This document shows, in pieces, positions 16,427 to 25,243 of a DNA stretch of 48,437 nucleotides; position 1 is the first letter of the stretch; every line of letters begins with the position of its first letter. The notes under the pieces were generated by a model, which had not been told where the DNA came from, made no database searches, and saw only the letters and a program-made list of their open reading frames with translations. This DNA comes from Bacilli bacterium (GTDB lineage: Bacteria; Bacillota_I; Bacilli_A; RF39; UBA660). Location of the stretch: assembly GCA_017887425.1 (NCBI GenBank), contig JAGHHZ010000010.1:1-48437 (forward strand). Direction: 5' to 3'. Both the position numbers and the translations under genes were made by a program.

Positions 16427-17308
16427 GTGAATATTTTTATAAGTATTAGAAAAGCATTGGCTATTAGTTGCTCAGTTTTAATATTTATATTGATTGTCGC
16501 TTTGGTTTTTTTATATTCTGGCAAGAGTTTAGTAAATCGTGAAAATTTATCTAACTATATTGAAAATGCCGAAGTTCTTAACATGGATATAAATGTAATA
16601 TTTAATCTAGAAGAAAGTGGTATTACTTTAAAAGAAAAAATTTATCAATTAGGACTAGAAAGTAATATTCCTGAAGATGTTTTAGATGATATTATTAGTA
16701 GTGATGAAATTAATATTATATTTGGTGATTTTTTTAGTAATACTATCGATTATTTAGTTAATGGATTAAATAAACCTCAGTTATCTGAAGATAGTATTAA
16801 TAAGTTAATAGAGGTAGCTAATGATTCTTTAGAAGATCATATTAATTTAATGTTAGAAAGCGAACAATTAGAAGAATATATTAGAGATTTTTGCTCTAAA
16901 CTGGCGGATATTGTTCCGGAAAGATATGAAGTAATTGGTAGTTTGCCGATTACTTCTATTCAAGTATTTTTAAATTTTAATCAATTATATTTGTATTTAA
17001 TGATAGCTATTTTATTAGTTATTATAACTGTTTGTTTATGGTCGATATATAAACCGATAAAATATTTGGCTATTCCAATGATTAGTAGTGGGGTTATGTT
17101 TGCAATTTTTGGTTCAATGAATAACTTTATTAACGATTATGTAATATCAAATTTAGATGGTCTAAAACCACTTATTTCGCCGTTTATTACAATACTTTTG
17201 ACAATTATTTTTAAAGTTGGCGTTTTAGTTAGTTTTAGTGGCGTGTTTTTAATGATTATCTATGTAGTCATTAATAGAATCGTTATTAATAATCATAAAA
17301 CTAAATAG
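16427..17308 (+). CDS. Uncharacterised membrane protein
   Basis: 293 residues starting at a GTG preceded by AGGAGG. An N-terminal transmembrane helix (ALAISCSVLIFILIVALVFL) is followed by about 160 acidic residues predicted outside the membrane, then three more helices near residues 190-210, 215-235 and 255-285. The topology puts a helical domain outside the cell and the tail KTK inside. No family motif is recognised. It lies directly after spo0A, but a terminator separates them. It is convergent with, and overlaps by 8 nt, the small membrane protein gene on the other strand. Confidence 0.75.
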   Translation: MNIFISIRKALAISCSVLIFILIVALVFLYSGKSLVNRENLSNYIENAEVLNMDINVIFNLEESGITLKEKIYQLGLESNIPEDVLDDIISSDEINIIFGDFFSNTIDYLVNGLNKPQLSEDSINKLIEVANDSLEDHINLMLESEQLEEYIRDFCSKLADIVPERYEVIGSLPITSIQVFLNFNQLYLYLMIAILLVIITVCLWSIYKPIKYLAIPMISSGVMFAIFGSMNNFINDYVISNLDGLKPLISPFITILLTIIFKVGVLVSFSGVFLMIIYVVINRIVINNHKTK

Positions 17309-17681
17309 TGTTATCAATTGGTGCGATATCATCATTTGTATTCAATGTTTCATAAACAACATATAAAATGATAACAGCTGCTATTGTATTAAGGATAGAA
17401 GCATATATTTGTTGACGAAAAGGAGCTAAATCGCTTCTTTTTTGCTTTTCTAATTCGTATTGTTGATAATTGATATATAAATTATAGATCAAAATCAATA
17501 AAAAAAGGATACGATTTAATAAATTAGTATAATGACTATTTTGATCAGTAAATAGTCGTTTTTTATTTAATAGTTTTAGTTTTTCATCATAAGTTAAAAG
17601 AAAAGATGTAAATAGTGTAATCGCTAAAATAAAAGCTATAAATAATTGGGCGTTTAAAAGCGACACTTGACGATTATTCAT
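17301..17681 (-). CDS. Small membrane protein, three predicted helices
   Basis: 126 residues beginning MNNRQVSLLNAQLFIAFILA. Hydrophobic segments lie at about 13-32, 57-72 and 90-110, with basic stretches between them. It resembles short uncharacterised membrane proteins of clostridia and Bacilli, but I cannot name a family. There is no clear Shine-Dalgarno. A TATAAT-like stretch sits immediately upstream of the ATG, so it might be leaderless, or the true start might be internal. It is convergent with the 16427 gene. Confidence 0.6.
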   Translation of the reverse strand: MNNRQVSLLNAQLFIAFILAITLFTSFLLTYDEKLKLLNKKRLFTDQNSHYTNLLNRILFLLILIYNLYINYQQYELEKQKRSDLAPFRQQIYASILNTIAAVIILYVVYETLNTNDDIAPIDNTI

Positions 17682-17689
17682 AATATATT

Positions 17690-18004
17690 ATATTTAATCA
17701 TTTATTAATTAATGAACGAACTTTTGTTTTATATATTAATTTTTTTAAAAAAATAAGAAAAATTAAAAAAATGAAAAATAAATTTTTAGTTAAATTTTAA
17801 AAAAAACGAATTATTAAAAATTACTTTTAAATTAATAATGACTGTTTTTCTTTGAAAAACAAAGAAAAAAATAAGAATTTGCCAATTGTCAATTAATTAA
17901 AAATTAAAAAATATTTTAAAGTATTGAAAAATAAAGGAAAACTAAAAAAACAAAAAAAGTAAAAAAACAAAATTTAATTTTTTTAAAAAAATATGAAAAT
18001 TTGT
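17690..18004. other. Long AT-rich non-coding stretch upstream of nrdD
   Basis: Over 300 bp of very AT-rich sequence dominated by A and T tracts phased irregularly. I see no open reading frame with a ribosome-binding site, no RNA gene and no clear binding site. A TTTTTCTTTG/CAAAGAAAAA inverted repeat is at about 17847-17871. Such a tract could be intrinsically bent or act as an UP-element-rich region for the nrdD promoter. Confidence 0.5.
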
Positions 18005-18033
18005 TTGACTTTTTTCATATTTACTACTATAAT
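18005..18033 (+). promoter_or_regulatory. Sigma-A promoter of nrdD
   Basis: TTGACT (18005-18010), 17-bp spacer, TATAAT (18028-18033), then GAGGGTG before ATG 18059. I see no clear pair of NrdR boxes. Confidence 0.8.
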
Positions 18034-18058
18034 TAGTAATAGAAGGTAGAGGGTGATT

Positions 18059-20371
18059 ATGACAGAAGTAGAAGAAAAAATTGCAACTTTACAAGTTGTG
18101 AAAAGAAATGGAAAAAAAGTAGATTTTAATGGTTCAAAAATTGCATTAGCAATTAAAAAAGGATTTGACAGTATCATCGATACTGAAGATGAAAGTGGTG
18201 AACAATTAAAATATACAACCAAAGATATTAACAAAGTTTATGAGGGTGTATTAAAAAGAATTGAAAAAGAATATGCCAACGAAGATAAAATTAAGATTGA
18301 GACTATTCAAGATATGATTGAAGATGAACTTCAAAAAAAAGGTTATCAAGATGTTTATGAAAGCTTTTCTGAATATCGCGAAAGAAGAAATTTATCACGT
18401 CAAATGTTTTCAGATGAGAAAAGATTGCATAAATTTTTAAAGGCAATTGAGGGATTGGGTTTAAAATCTGCTCATGAAGAAAACACAAAAAGAGAAAATG
18501 CTAATGTTGATGGTGATACGGCGATGGGAACGATGCTTCAATATGGTAGTACCGTTTCAAAAGAATTTTGTAAAGCTTATTTAATGAAATATAAGTTTAG
18601 TGAAGCTCACGATAGTGGTGATATTCATGTTCATGATATGGATTTCTATGCGATGGGTACAACTACTTGTATGCAAATAGATTTAAATAAATTATTTAAA
18701 AATGGCTTTTCAACTGGTCATGGTCATCTAAGAGCTCCTAATGATATTATGTCATATAGTGCTTTAGCAGCTATTGCTATTCAATCAAATCAAAATGATC
18801 AACACGGTGGCCAAAGTATTCCAGCTTTCGATTATTACATGGCTCCTGGTGTTTTAAAAACATTTAAAAAACAATTTAAACAAACAATTGCTGATTTATT
18901 AGATTATAGTGATTTTGCTAAATTTATCAATATGAATAGTATTGCTAAAGAAATCGATAAATTAGAAAGTATCGATTTTGATATTAAAGATTTTTATTAC
19001 TTTGCTAAAGAATCTAGTGAAGTCGAAAGATTATTTAAAGTTGCTTACGATAAAGCTTTAGCTAAAACTGATCGTATTACTTATCAAGCAATGGAAGCTT
19101 TTATTCATAACTTAAATACAATGCATTCTAGAGCTGGTGCTCAAGTTCCATTTTCTTCAATTAATTTTGGAACTGATACATCTAAAGAAGGAAGAATGGT
19201 AATTGAAAACTATTTATTAGCTACTGATGCTGGATTAGGAAAAGGAGAAACACCAATTTTCCCAATTTCAATCTTTAAAGTTAGAAAAGGAACTAATTTT
19301 GATGAAGGAGATCCTAATTATGATTTATTCAAATTAGCTTGTAAAGTATCAGCTAAAAGATTATTTCCAAACTTTTCATTTATGGATGCACCATTTAATA
19401 AACAATATTATAAAGGTGATTATACAACTGAAGTTGGGTATATGGGATGCCGTACTAGAGTTTTAGGAAATGTCGTTGATCCAGATAAAGCAGTAACTCC
19501 TGGACGTGGTAACTTATCATTTACAACTATTAACTTACCGAGATTAGGTATTAAACATGGTATAGTTAGTAATGATAAAACTGATTTAAAAGGTTTTTAT
19601 GCTGAACTAGAAGAAAAGATGGATTTAGTAAGAGATCAATTATTAGAACGTTTTGACTTTCAATGTAGCAAAAAACCTTATAATTTCCCATTCTTATTAG
19701 GTAGTGGTGTTTGGCTTGATTCTGAAAAATTAAAACCTGATGATAGATTACGTAAAGTATACAAACATGGTACTTTATCAATTGGTTTTATTGGATTAGC
19801 TGAATGTTTAAAGGCATTAGTTGGTAAACATCATGGTGAAGATGAAGAAGCTAGAAAATTAGGTTATGAAATTATTAAATTCATGCGTAAAAAATGCGAT
19901 GAATATGCTAGTAAATATAATTTGAACTTTACTTTATTAGCGACACCTGCTGAAGGATTATCTGGTAGATTTACTAATATGGACCGTGCTATTTATGGTA
20001 AATTAAAAGGAGTAACTGATAGAGAATATTATACAAACTCTTTCCATGTCCCAGTTTATTATAAAATTACGGCAGCTGAAAAAATTCATATTGAGGCTCC
20101 ATATCATGCATTAACTAATGCTGGACATATTACTTATGTTGAATTAGATGGAGATACTACTAATAATCTAGAAGCTTTTGAAAAAATTGTTAGAATTATG
20201 TATAAAGAAGGTATTGGATATGGTGCAATTAACCATCCAGTAGACCGTGATCCAGTATGTGGTTATACAGGTGTAATTGGCGATGTATGCCCTGGATGTG
20301 GTCGTCATGATTGTGAAGGTGTTAGTGTTGAAACTTTAAAAAATTCTTCACTAACTAATTATGGAAGATAG
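18059..20371 (+). CDS. nrdD: Anaerobic ribonucleoside-triphosphate reductase, large part (lacks the glycyl-radical tail)
   Basis: 770 residues from ATG 18059; a GTG six nt upstream is also in frame. Class III ribonucleotide reductase makes dNTPs without oxygen. An N-terminal ATP-cone (about 12-105, VVKRNGKKVDFNGSKIALAI) gives allosteric control, and the catalytic barrel follows (HVHDMDFYAMGTTTC, HSRAGAQVPFSSINFG, GYMGCRTRV). Near the C-terminus four Cys in VCGYTGVIGDVCPGCGRHDC form the zinc site, but the protein stops about 20 residues later at ...LTNYGR. In E. coli NrdD the glycyl-radical loop RVCGYLG follows the zinc site. That part is absent here and is encoded by the next ORF. Confidence 0.95.
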   Translation: MTEVEEKIATLQVVKRNGKKVDFNGSKIALAIKKGFDSIIDTEDESGEQLKYTTKDINKVYEGVLKRIEKEYANEDKIKIETIQDMIEDELQKKGYQDVYESFSEYRERRNLSRQMFSDEKRLHKFLKAIEGLGLKSAHEENTKRENANVDGDTAMGTMLQYGSTVSKEFCKAYLMKYKFSEAHDSGDIHVHDMDFYAMGTTTCMQIDLNKLFKNGFSTGHGHLRAPNDIMSYSALAAIAIQSNQNDQHGGQSIPAFDYYMAPGVLKTFKKQFKQTIADLLDYSDFAKFINMNSIAKEIDKLESIDFDIKDFYYFAKESSEVERLFKVAYDKALAKTDRITYQAMEAFIHNLNTMHSRAGAQVPFSSINFGTDTSKEGRMVIENYLLATDAGLGKGETPIFPISIFKVRKGTNFDEGDPNYDLFKLACKVSAKRLFPNFSFMDAPFNKQYYKGDYTTEVGYMGCRTRVLGNVVDPDKAVTPGRGNLSFTTINLPRLGIKHGIVSNDKTDLKGFYAELEEKMDLVRDQLLERFDFQCSKKPYNFPFLLGSGVWLDSEKLKPDDRLRKVYKHGTLSIGFIGLAECLKALVGKHHGEDEEARKLGYEIIKFMRKKCDEYASKYNLNFTLLATPAEGLSGRFTNMDRAIYGKLKGVTDREYYTNSFHVPVYYKITAAEKIHIEAPYHALTNAGHITYVELDGDTTNNLEAFEKIVRIMYKEGIGYGAINHPVDRDPVCGYTGVIGDVCPGCGRHDCEGVSVETLKNSSLTNYGR

Positions 20372-20385
20372 AAAGGTGAATGTTT

Positions 20386-20550
20386 ATGAAGAACGAAGAA
20401 AAAAAAGTTGGAGAAGGGGTTAAATTCGAAAGAATTAGAAGAATTACAGGATATTTAGTTGGAACTGTTGACCGTTTTAACGATGGTAAAAGAGCAGAAG
20501 AACGTGATCGTGTTAAACATGGAACTAAAGATTTAGAAAGCGCTTTATAA
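20386..20550 (+). CDS. Separate glycyl-radical domain of NrdD (54 residues)
   Basis: A 54-codon ORF with its own ribosome-binding site (GAAAGGTGAATGTTT), 14 nt after the nrdD stop and overlapping nrdG by 1 nt (TAATG). The core reads RIRRITGYLVGTVDRFNDGK, then RAEERDRVKH. This aligns with the end of single-chain NrdD proteins, where RVxGYL carries the radical Gly and is followed by RFNxGKxxExxxRVKH. It must therefore supply the glycyl radical that NrdG installs, bound to the large chain. It is a real gene boundary, not an obvious sequencing frameshift, because the large ORF ends in unrelated residues and this one has its own start signal. Too short for many gene callers. Confidence 0.88.
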   Translation: MKNEEKKVGEGVKFERIRRITGYLVGTVDRFNDGKRAEERDRVKHGTKDLESAL

Positions 20551-21101
20551 TGCAAATAAGATTAGCGGCACCTCTACAACCTGATAGTATTGTTGATGGT
20601 GAGGGAATTAGAGCTGTTTTATGGACACAAGGATGTCATCATCATTGTAAAGGTTGTCATAACCAAGAAACATGGGATTTTAACGGAGGATATTTAGTTG
20701 ATGTTGAAGAAATAAAAAAAGAAATTAGTGAACTTCAAGGACAAGATGGCATCACACTATCTGGTGGTGATCCAATGTTTCAAGTAGATGCTTGTTTAGA
20801 AATTGCTAAATATTGTAAAGAATTGAATCTAAATGTTTGGTGTTATACAGGATATACTTTTGATCAATTATTGTCTTTAAAAAATCCTAAAATACTTGAG
20901 TTTTTAAACTATATTGATGTGTTAGTCGATGGCAAATTTATTTTAGAACAAAGAAGTTTAGATTTGAAATTTAAAGGTTCAGAAAACCAAAGAGTTATCG
21001 ATGTTCCAAATAGTTTAAAAGAACGGAGAGTTGTTTTAATAGAAAAATATCTTGGTAAAAAAGAATATGATATGAAAAAAAGAACTACAGTTTATTTGTA
21101 G
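20550..21101 (+). CDS. nrdG: Anaerobic ribonucleotide reductase activase (radical SAM)
   Basis: 183 residues. Radical SAM motif CHHHCKGCHNQETWDF (CxxxCxxC, about residues 29-36) binds the 4Fe-4S cluster; SGGDPMF is the SAM-contacting GGE-like motif. NrdG uses flavodoxin-reduced SAM to create the glycyl radical on NrdD. The start overlaps the stop of the small glycyl-radical ORF by 1 nt, so the partner and its activase are translationally coupled. The C-terminal portion (KRRTTVYL-like basic tail) is unremarkable. The operon ends at a strong terminator. Confidence 0.95.
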   Translation: MQIRLAAPLQPDSIVDGEGIRAVLWTQGCHHHCKGCHNQETWDFNGGYLVDVEEIKKEISELQGQDGITLSGGDPMFQVDACLEIAKYCKELNLNVWCYTGYTFDQLLSLKNPKILEFLNYIDVLVDGKFILEQRSLDLKFKGSENQRVIDVPNSLKERRVVLIEKYLGKKEYDMKKRTTVYL

Positions 21102-21111
21102 TTCTTTTTTT
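21081..21111 (+). terminator. Terminator of the nrd operon
   Basis: AGAACTAC (21081-21088) pairs with GTAGTTCT (21098-21105), followed by T6. It contains the nrdG stop codon. Confidence 0.88.
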
Positions 21112-21127
21112 AAAGATGTTATTCAAA

Positions 21128-22153
21128 TTATTTGTTTGGATCAACTAATATTTTAACGGCACTATCAGTTCCGGAAGTTAATCTTTCATAAGCTTCTTGA
21201 ACATGTTCTAAATCGACGATATCGTCAACAAACCTCATCATATCGATTTGTTTATTTGCCATTAAATCAATACAAGTTTGAAATTCTTCTTTAGTATAAG
21301 CAATTGCACCAATAATTGTTATTTCGCTCATAACTGCAGCGATAGTTGGAATAGTAACTGGTGTCATTGAAACACCTACTAATAAGACTTTTCCTCCTGG
21401 ATGGACAGCAGTGATCGCGCTACTAACGGCTTGTGAATTTCCACAGCAATCAACCGCTAAATCAAAGCCACCATTAGTTTTTTCCATCCACTTTTCTAAA
21501 ACTTTTTCATCTTTAGCATCAAACCATTCATCAGCAACTCCAAGTTCAATTGCTCTTTTAGCTCTAGCTTCGTTAGTTTCACTAATAGCTACATAGCTAG
21601 CTCCTTCCATTTTTGCAAACATAGCCGATACTAAACCAATAATACCAGCACCGATAACTAATACTTTATCTCCGACTTTGATGTCTGCTAAATGAATAGC
21701 ATGTAACCCGACTGCTGTTGGTTCAACCATTGCGACTTCTTCGTCGGTTAAGTTATCAGGAACTTTTATAACCATATCAGGTCTTATTTTCATTTTAGGA
21801 GCAAGTCCACCTGGATTAGTTAGAGAAAGACCAGTAGCATGAGACCATGTTTGGCGACAATATTGGGGATTTCCTGTTAAACAGGCTGGACATTCGTTAC
21901 ATGGAGAAATAGGTAAGGCGGTAACTCTATCGCCAACTTTTAAATCTTCACGACTGCCTGGATTAGTTACAATTCCACAGTATTCATGTCCCATTACTAA
22001 ACCTACTGGTTGACCTAAATCCCAGTAATGGATATCAGAACCACAAATACCAGTTTTTTTAACATCAATTACAACTTCACCATTTTGAGATACTGGTTCT
22101 TCAATTTCTTTAATTTCAAACTCTTTAACACCTTTAATTGCTACACACTTCAT
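21128..22153 (-). CDS. Zinc-dependent medium-chain alcohol/polyol dehydrogenase
   Basis: 341 residues of the MDR superfamily. Catalytic zinc ligands are in GICGSDIHYWD (Cys) and MGHEYCGIV (His-Glu); structural zinc cysteines are in CNECPACLTGNPQYC. The Rossmann motif is VIGAGIIGLVSAMFAK. It is closest in pattern to sorbitol/xylitol or threonine dehydrogenase-like members, but the substrate cannot be read from sequence. It would oxidise an alcohol with NAD(P)+, or the reverse in fermentation. A GGAGGTATTAT ribosome-binding site lies upstream. It is convergent with the nrd operon and read from its own region at about 22,160-22,200. Confidence 0.9.
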   Translation of the reverse strand: MKCVAIKGVKEFEIKEIEEPVSQNGEVVIDVKKTGICGSDIHYWDLGQPVGLVMGHEYCGIVTNPGSREDLKVGDRVTALPISPCNECPACLTGNPQYCRQTWSHATGLSLTNPGGLAPKMKIRPDMVIKVPDNLTDEEVAMVEPTAVGLHAIHLADIKVGDKVLVIGAGIIGLVSAMFAKMEGASYVAISETNEARAKRAIELGVADEWFDAKDEKVLEKWMEKTNGGFDLAVDCCGNSQAVSSAITAVHPGGKVLLVGVSMTPVTIPTIAAVMSEITIIGAIAYTKEEFQTCIDLMANKQIDMMRFVDDIVDLEHVQEAYERLTSGTDSAVKILVDPNK

Positions 22154-22230
22154 ATAATACCTCCAATTTTATTGTAGCACATTTATATGTTTTTAAATTT
22201 AAAAATTAATTTTTTTTACATTTTTTGACA

Positions 22231-22680
22231 TTATAATTCGAATTCATCGATATCAGTTAAATATTTATCGGTATTGCGATTGATACTGAAAATCGTTTTA
22301 TATGTTTCTATTAAGATGTTGTTATCCACAGTATTAAGTAAATCAGATAAAGATAATACACCGACTAATTTATTATCTTTTTTCACTAAAAGTCGTTTTA
22401 TTTTATGCTTTTTCATTAAATCGATTGCTTCGTTTATATCGCTATTTATATCAATACTGATTAAATTAGTTGTTAGATACTCTTTAATTTTATTGTCTTT
22501 GTTAGATAGTATTTTAGTAACAATATCACGATCAGTAATAATACCTTTGATTTTATTATTTTCATTTATAATAACCATTCCAACATCATATCTTTTCATT
22601 GCTTTGGCAATATCTTCTAAGTTACTATCATTTAGAACAATCAAGTTTTTACTCATTATTTTTTCAATCATTTTATTCAC
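22231..22680 (-). CDS. CBS-domain pair protein
   Basis: 149 residues made of two CBS domains (about 8-60 and 68-122), with MSKNLIVLNDSNLEDIAKAM, GIITDRDIV and GVLSLSDLL motifs. CBS pairs bind adenine nucleotides and act as energy or redox sensors. There is no fused enzyme or transporter domain, so this is a stand-alone sensor with unknown partner. The C-terminal 27 residues (NRNTDKYLTDIDEFEL) are acidic. AAGGTGAATAAA precedes the ATG. The gene is divergent from yunB, with only 47 bp between their starts. Confidence 0.88.
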   Translation of the reverse strand: MNKMIEKIMSKNLIVLNDSNLEDIAKAMKRYDVGMVIINENNKIKGIITDRDIVTKILSNKDNKIKEYLTTNLISIDINSDINEAIDLMKKHKIKRLLVKKDNKLVGVLSLSDLLNTVDNNILIETYKTIFSINRNTDKYLTDIDEFEL

Positions 22681-22727
22681 CTTTTATATTGTGGTTTAAA
22701 AGAATATTTTTATACATAAAATGTAAT

Positions 22728-23486
22728 ATGAAAAAAAGAATTCATTTGAAAAGAAAATTTAGTTTTTTCAAAAAAAAAATAAATTTCGTTATTTTCATTG
22801 TAATAATATTGATTATTATGATTGTTTTGACTTTGAATTTTATCAGTTTAAAAGTTAATCCGGTTTTATTGGATTATGCACAGATGGAAGCTAGAAAAAT
22901 AGCTAGTATTATTATCAATGATGCTGTTAATCATAAGATAACTAATGATATCGACATTGAAGAATTATTTATTATAACTAGGGATACTAATAATGAAGTA
23001 AAAACGATTGATTTTAATCCAATCGTTGTTAATCAAATTTTAACGGAAACAACGATTTTAGTTCAAAGTAATTTGAGGTATTTAGAACAGGGTAAAGTTG
23101 ATATGCTTAATTTAATGAATAATGCTCTAATTGACTATAATCAAGATAAATTAAAACAAGGTATTATTTATGAAATTCCAAGTGGTGTGATATTTGGAAA
23201 TTCTTTTTTAGCTAACATTGGACCGAAAATACCAGTTAAATTTAGTTTAGTAGGAGATATAGTGGGATATATAAATACTAATGTTACCGACTATGGAATA
23301 AATAATGCTTTGATTGAAGTTAATATTGTTTTAGAGTTATCAGAACAAGTTATTTTGCCATTTGTATCAGAAAAAATAACGATTGATACGACAATTCCTG
23401 TTGCTTTAAAACTTATTCAAGGAAGTGTTCCTAACTATTATTTAAACGGTTTAAATTCACCTTCATTTGCTTTACCAATTAACTAA
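22728..23486 (+). CDS. yunB: Sporulation protein YunB
   Basis: About 252 residues from ATG 22728 (MKKRIHLKRKFSFFKKKINF). The frame is open further upstream, but that part overlaps the divergent CBS gene. A basic N-terminus and one transmembrane helix (FVIFIVIILIIMIVLTLNFI) precede an extracytoplasmic domain. YunB hallmarks: KVNPVLLDYAQMEARKIASI, EIPSGVIFGNSFLANIGPKI and VSEKITIDTTIPVALKLIQG. YunB is made in the mother cell under SigE in Bacillus subtilis and is needed for efficient sporulation. There is no clear Shine-Dalgarno. GAATATT at 22702-22708 looks like a SigE -35, but no well-spaced -10 follows. Confidence 0.9.
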   Translation: MKKRIHLKRKFSFFKKKINFVIFIVIILIIMIVLTLNFISLKVNPVLLDYAQMEARKIASIIINDAVNHKITNDIDIEELFIITRDTNNEVKTIDFNPIVVNQILTETTILVQSNLRYLEQGKVDMLNLMNNALIDYNQDKLKQGIIYEIPSGVIFGNSFLANIGPKIPVKFSLVGDIVGYINTNVTDYGINNALIEVNIVLELSEQVILPFVSEKITIDTTIPVALKLIQGSVPNYYLNGLNSPSFALPIN

Positions 23487-23494
23487 AATTTTGA

Positions 23495-23523
23495 TTGTAT
23501 AAAAATATTAGTTGTGGTATACT
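23495..23523 (+). promoter_or_regulatory. Probable promoter of the 23540 gene
   Basis: TTGTAT (23495-23500), 17-bp spacer, TATACT (23518-23523). GGTGAAT follows before ATG 23540. Confidence 0.55.
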
Positions 23524-23539
23524 ATGTATGGTGAATAGT

Positions 23540-25243
23540 ATGAAACATAAAAAGACTAAAATTAGAATTGGAAGAGTTATTGCTTTTTTAGTTGCTGCTA
23601 TTTTGGTGGCTGTCATTTGCTTTACACTTATCGTTAAATTATTTCAAGGAGTAGGTAAACTTATTTCTAGTGATGAGATGTATGTAGCATCTAATTCTTT
23701 AACTGTTCCTTTATATGATTTGAATTATAACGAGGTTAGTACTTTAAATAGAGGTACAAAGGTAATAATATCGGGAGATAAAGTTGTTAATAACGAAAAA
23801 GAATATTATAAAATTAATTATGATAAAAACGATTATTATATTTTAGCTGATGCTTTAGTTGAAGAAGAAAAAGATGTTGTTTTAGAAAAGGAAATGTATG
23901 TTAGAACTTCTTTGACATTGTATGAAATTTTAGATGATATTAAGATAAAGGGATTAATTGAAAAAGGTAGTAAGGTTGAAATATTAGACTATGATAAATT
24001 GAATGAAGATGGTTCCGTTAATATGTATAAAGTAAAATATAATGACCAAGAAGGATATGTGTATGGTAAATATTTAGTTAATAATGAAGCTTTAGCTTTA
24101 GCTAATTATGATGAAGATGGCATTTACCAAATTCATAAAAAAAGAGGTGATTCTTGGGGTGGTGGTGATGCTGGTAATCTAGATTATTATCCTTATGAGA
24201 AACCAAAATTTGAAGATAATGTTATGCCGGATGAAGTAAAAGCTTTATATATGAATTCGGGAGTTGTTTCTAATGTTGATGAATATATTGAATTAGCAAA
24301 AAAATCAGGAATCAACGCTATTGTAGTTGATATTAAAGATAATACTAGTCCTGCATATCCTGCTAATGCAATGAAGGAATATTCGATAACTAATTATGAA
24401 CATGCAATAAATAGTTATGATACTTATAAAAATGCTATTCAAAAAATAAAAGATGCTGGTTTATATGCAATAGGAAGAATTACTGTATTTAAAGATAGTT
24501 ATTATTCTAAAGACCATCCAGAAGATACAATTATCGATACCGCTACTGGAAAGTCTTATAATCATGATGGTTCTTATTGGCCAAGTGCTTATAATCGTGA
24601 TGTATGGGAATTTAATGTGGCTCTAGCTATTGAATCAGTTAAGGAAATAGGATTTAATGAAATTCAATTTGATTATGTTCGTTTTCCTGACCGGGTTGGT
24701 TCATTGGAAGAAGCAGGTAAGATAAGTTATAATAATACTTATAATGAAGATAAGGCGCAAGCTATTCAAAGATTTGTTATGTATGCTTGTGATGAAATTC
24801 ATAAATATGGTGCTTATGTTTCAATCGATGTGTTTGGCGAATCAGCGCATACTTATGTCACAGCTTATGGTCAATATTGGGCGGCTATTAGTAATATTGC
24901 TGATGTTATAAGTGGCATGCCATATCCTGATCATTTTTATAAATATGAATATGGTTTTACGACTCCTGTTTGGACAATCCCTTATGATTTATTATATTTA
25001 TGGGGAGATGAGTTTGTTATGGAAAGACAAAAAGAGACTCCTACCCCAGCAATAGTTAGAACATGGGTTCAAGTTTACGATACAAGTAAAACACCAGCTA
25101 CTCATTATGATGCGGATATGGTTTCAAAAGAAATAAGTGGTTTATACGATGCTGGATTAACTGGTGGCTTTATGACTTGGAATGGTAGTTCTAGTTTATC
25201 TAAATATGAAGAAGTTTCTAGTGCATTTGGAAAGGATTACTGA
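23540..25243 (+). CDS. Secreted DUF4015 putative glycoside hydrolase with SH3-like repeats
   Basis: About 567 residues from ATG 23540; the longer frame overlaps the promoter. A basic N-terminus and a transmembrane/signal helix (VIAFLVAAILVAVICFTLIV) anchor it outside the cell. Two bacterial SH3-like segments follow (about 50-105 and 115-175), then a C-terminal TIM-barrel-like DUF4015 domain (about 215-565). That domain has INAIVVDIKDNTSPAYP, YAIGRITVFKDSYYS, FNEIQFDYVRFPDR and VSIDVFGE, with acidic residues at strand ends typical of GH13-like hydrolases. SH3 parts suggest binding to peptidoglycan or wall polymers, so the substrate is probably a cell-envelope glycan, but this is inference. The stop overlaps yutD by 1 nt. 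Confidence 0.85.
   Translation: MKHKKTKIRIGRVIAFLVAAILVAVICFTLIVKLFQGVGKLISSDEMYVASNSLTVPLYDLNYNEVSTLNRGTKVIISGDKVVNNEKEYYKINYDKNDYYILADALVEEEKDVVLEKEMYVRTSLTLYEILDDIKIKGLIEKGSKVEILDYDKLNEDGSVNMYKVKYNDQEGYVYGKYLVNNEALALANYDEDGIYQIHKKRGDSWGGGDAGNLDYYPYEKPKFEDNVMPDEVKALYMNSGVVSNVDEYIELAKKSGINAIVVDIKDNTSPAYPANAMKEYSITNYEHAINSYDTYKNAIQKIKDAGLYAIGRITVFKDSYYSKDHPEDTIIDTATGKSYNHDGSYWPSAYNRDVWEFNVALAIESVKEIGFNEIQFDYVRFPDRVGSLEEAGKISYNNTYNEDKAQAIQRFVMYACDEIHKYGAYVSIDVFGESAHTYVTAYGQYWAAISNIADVISGMPYPDHFYKYEYGFTTPVWTIPYDLLYLWGDEFVMERQKETPTPAIVRTWVQVYDTSKTPATHYDADMVSKEISGLYDAGLTGGFMTWNGSSSLSKYEEVSSAFGKDY

Noticed and set aside
20280..20330. VCGYTG in the large NrdD as the glycyl-radical site
   Set aside because: It aligns with the zinc-binding cysteine region (C...CPGC) of E. 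coli NrdD; the true radical motif with RFNxGK...RVKH is in the small ORF.
22274..22699. 141-codon plus-strand frame opposite the CBS gene
   Set aside because: Hydrophobic antisense shadow of the CBS gene, which has clear domain motifs.
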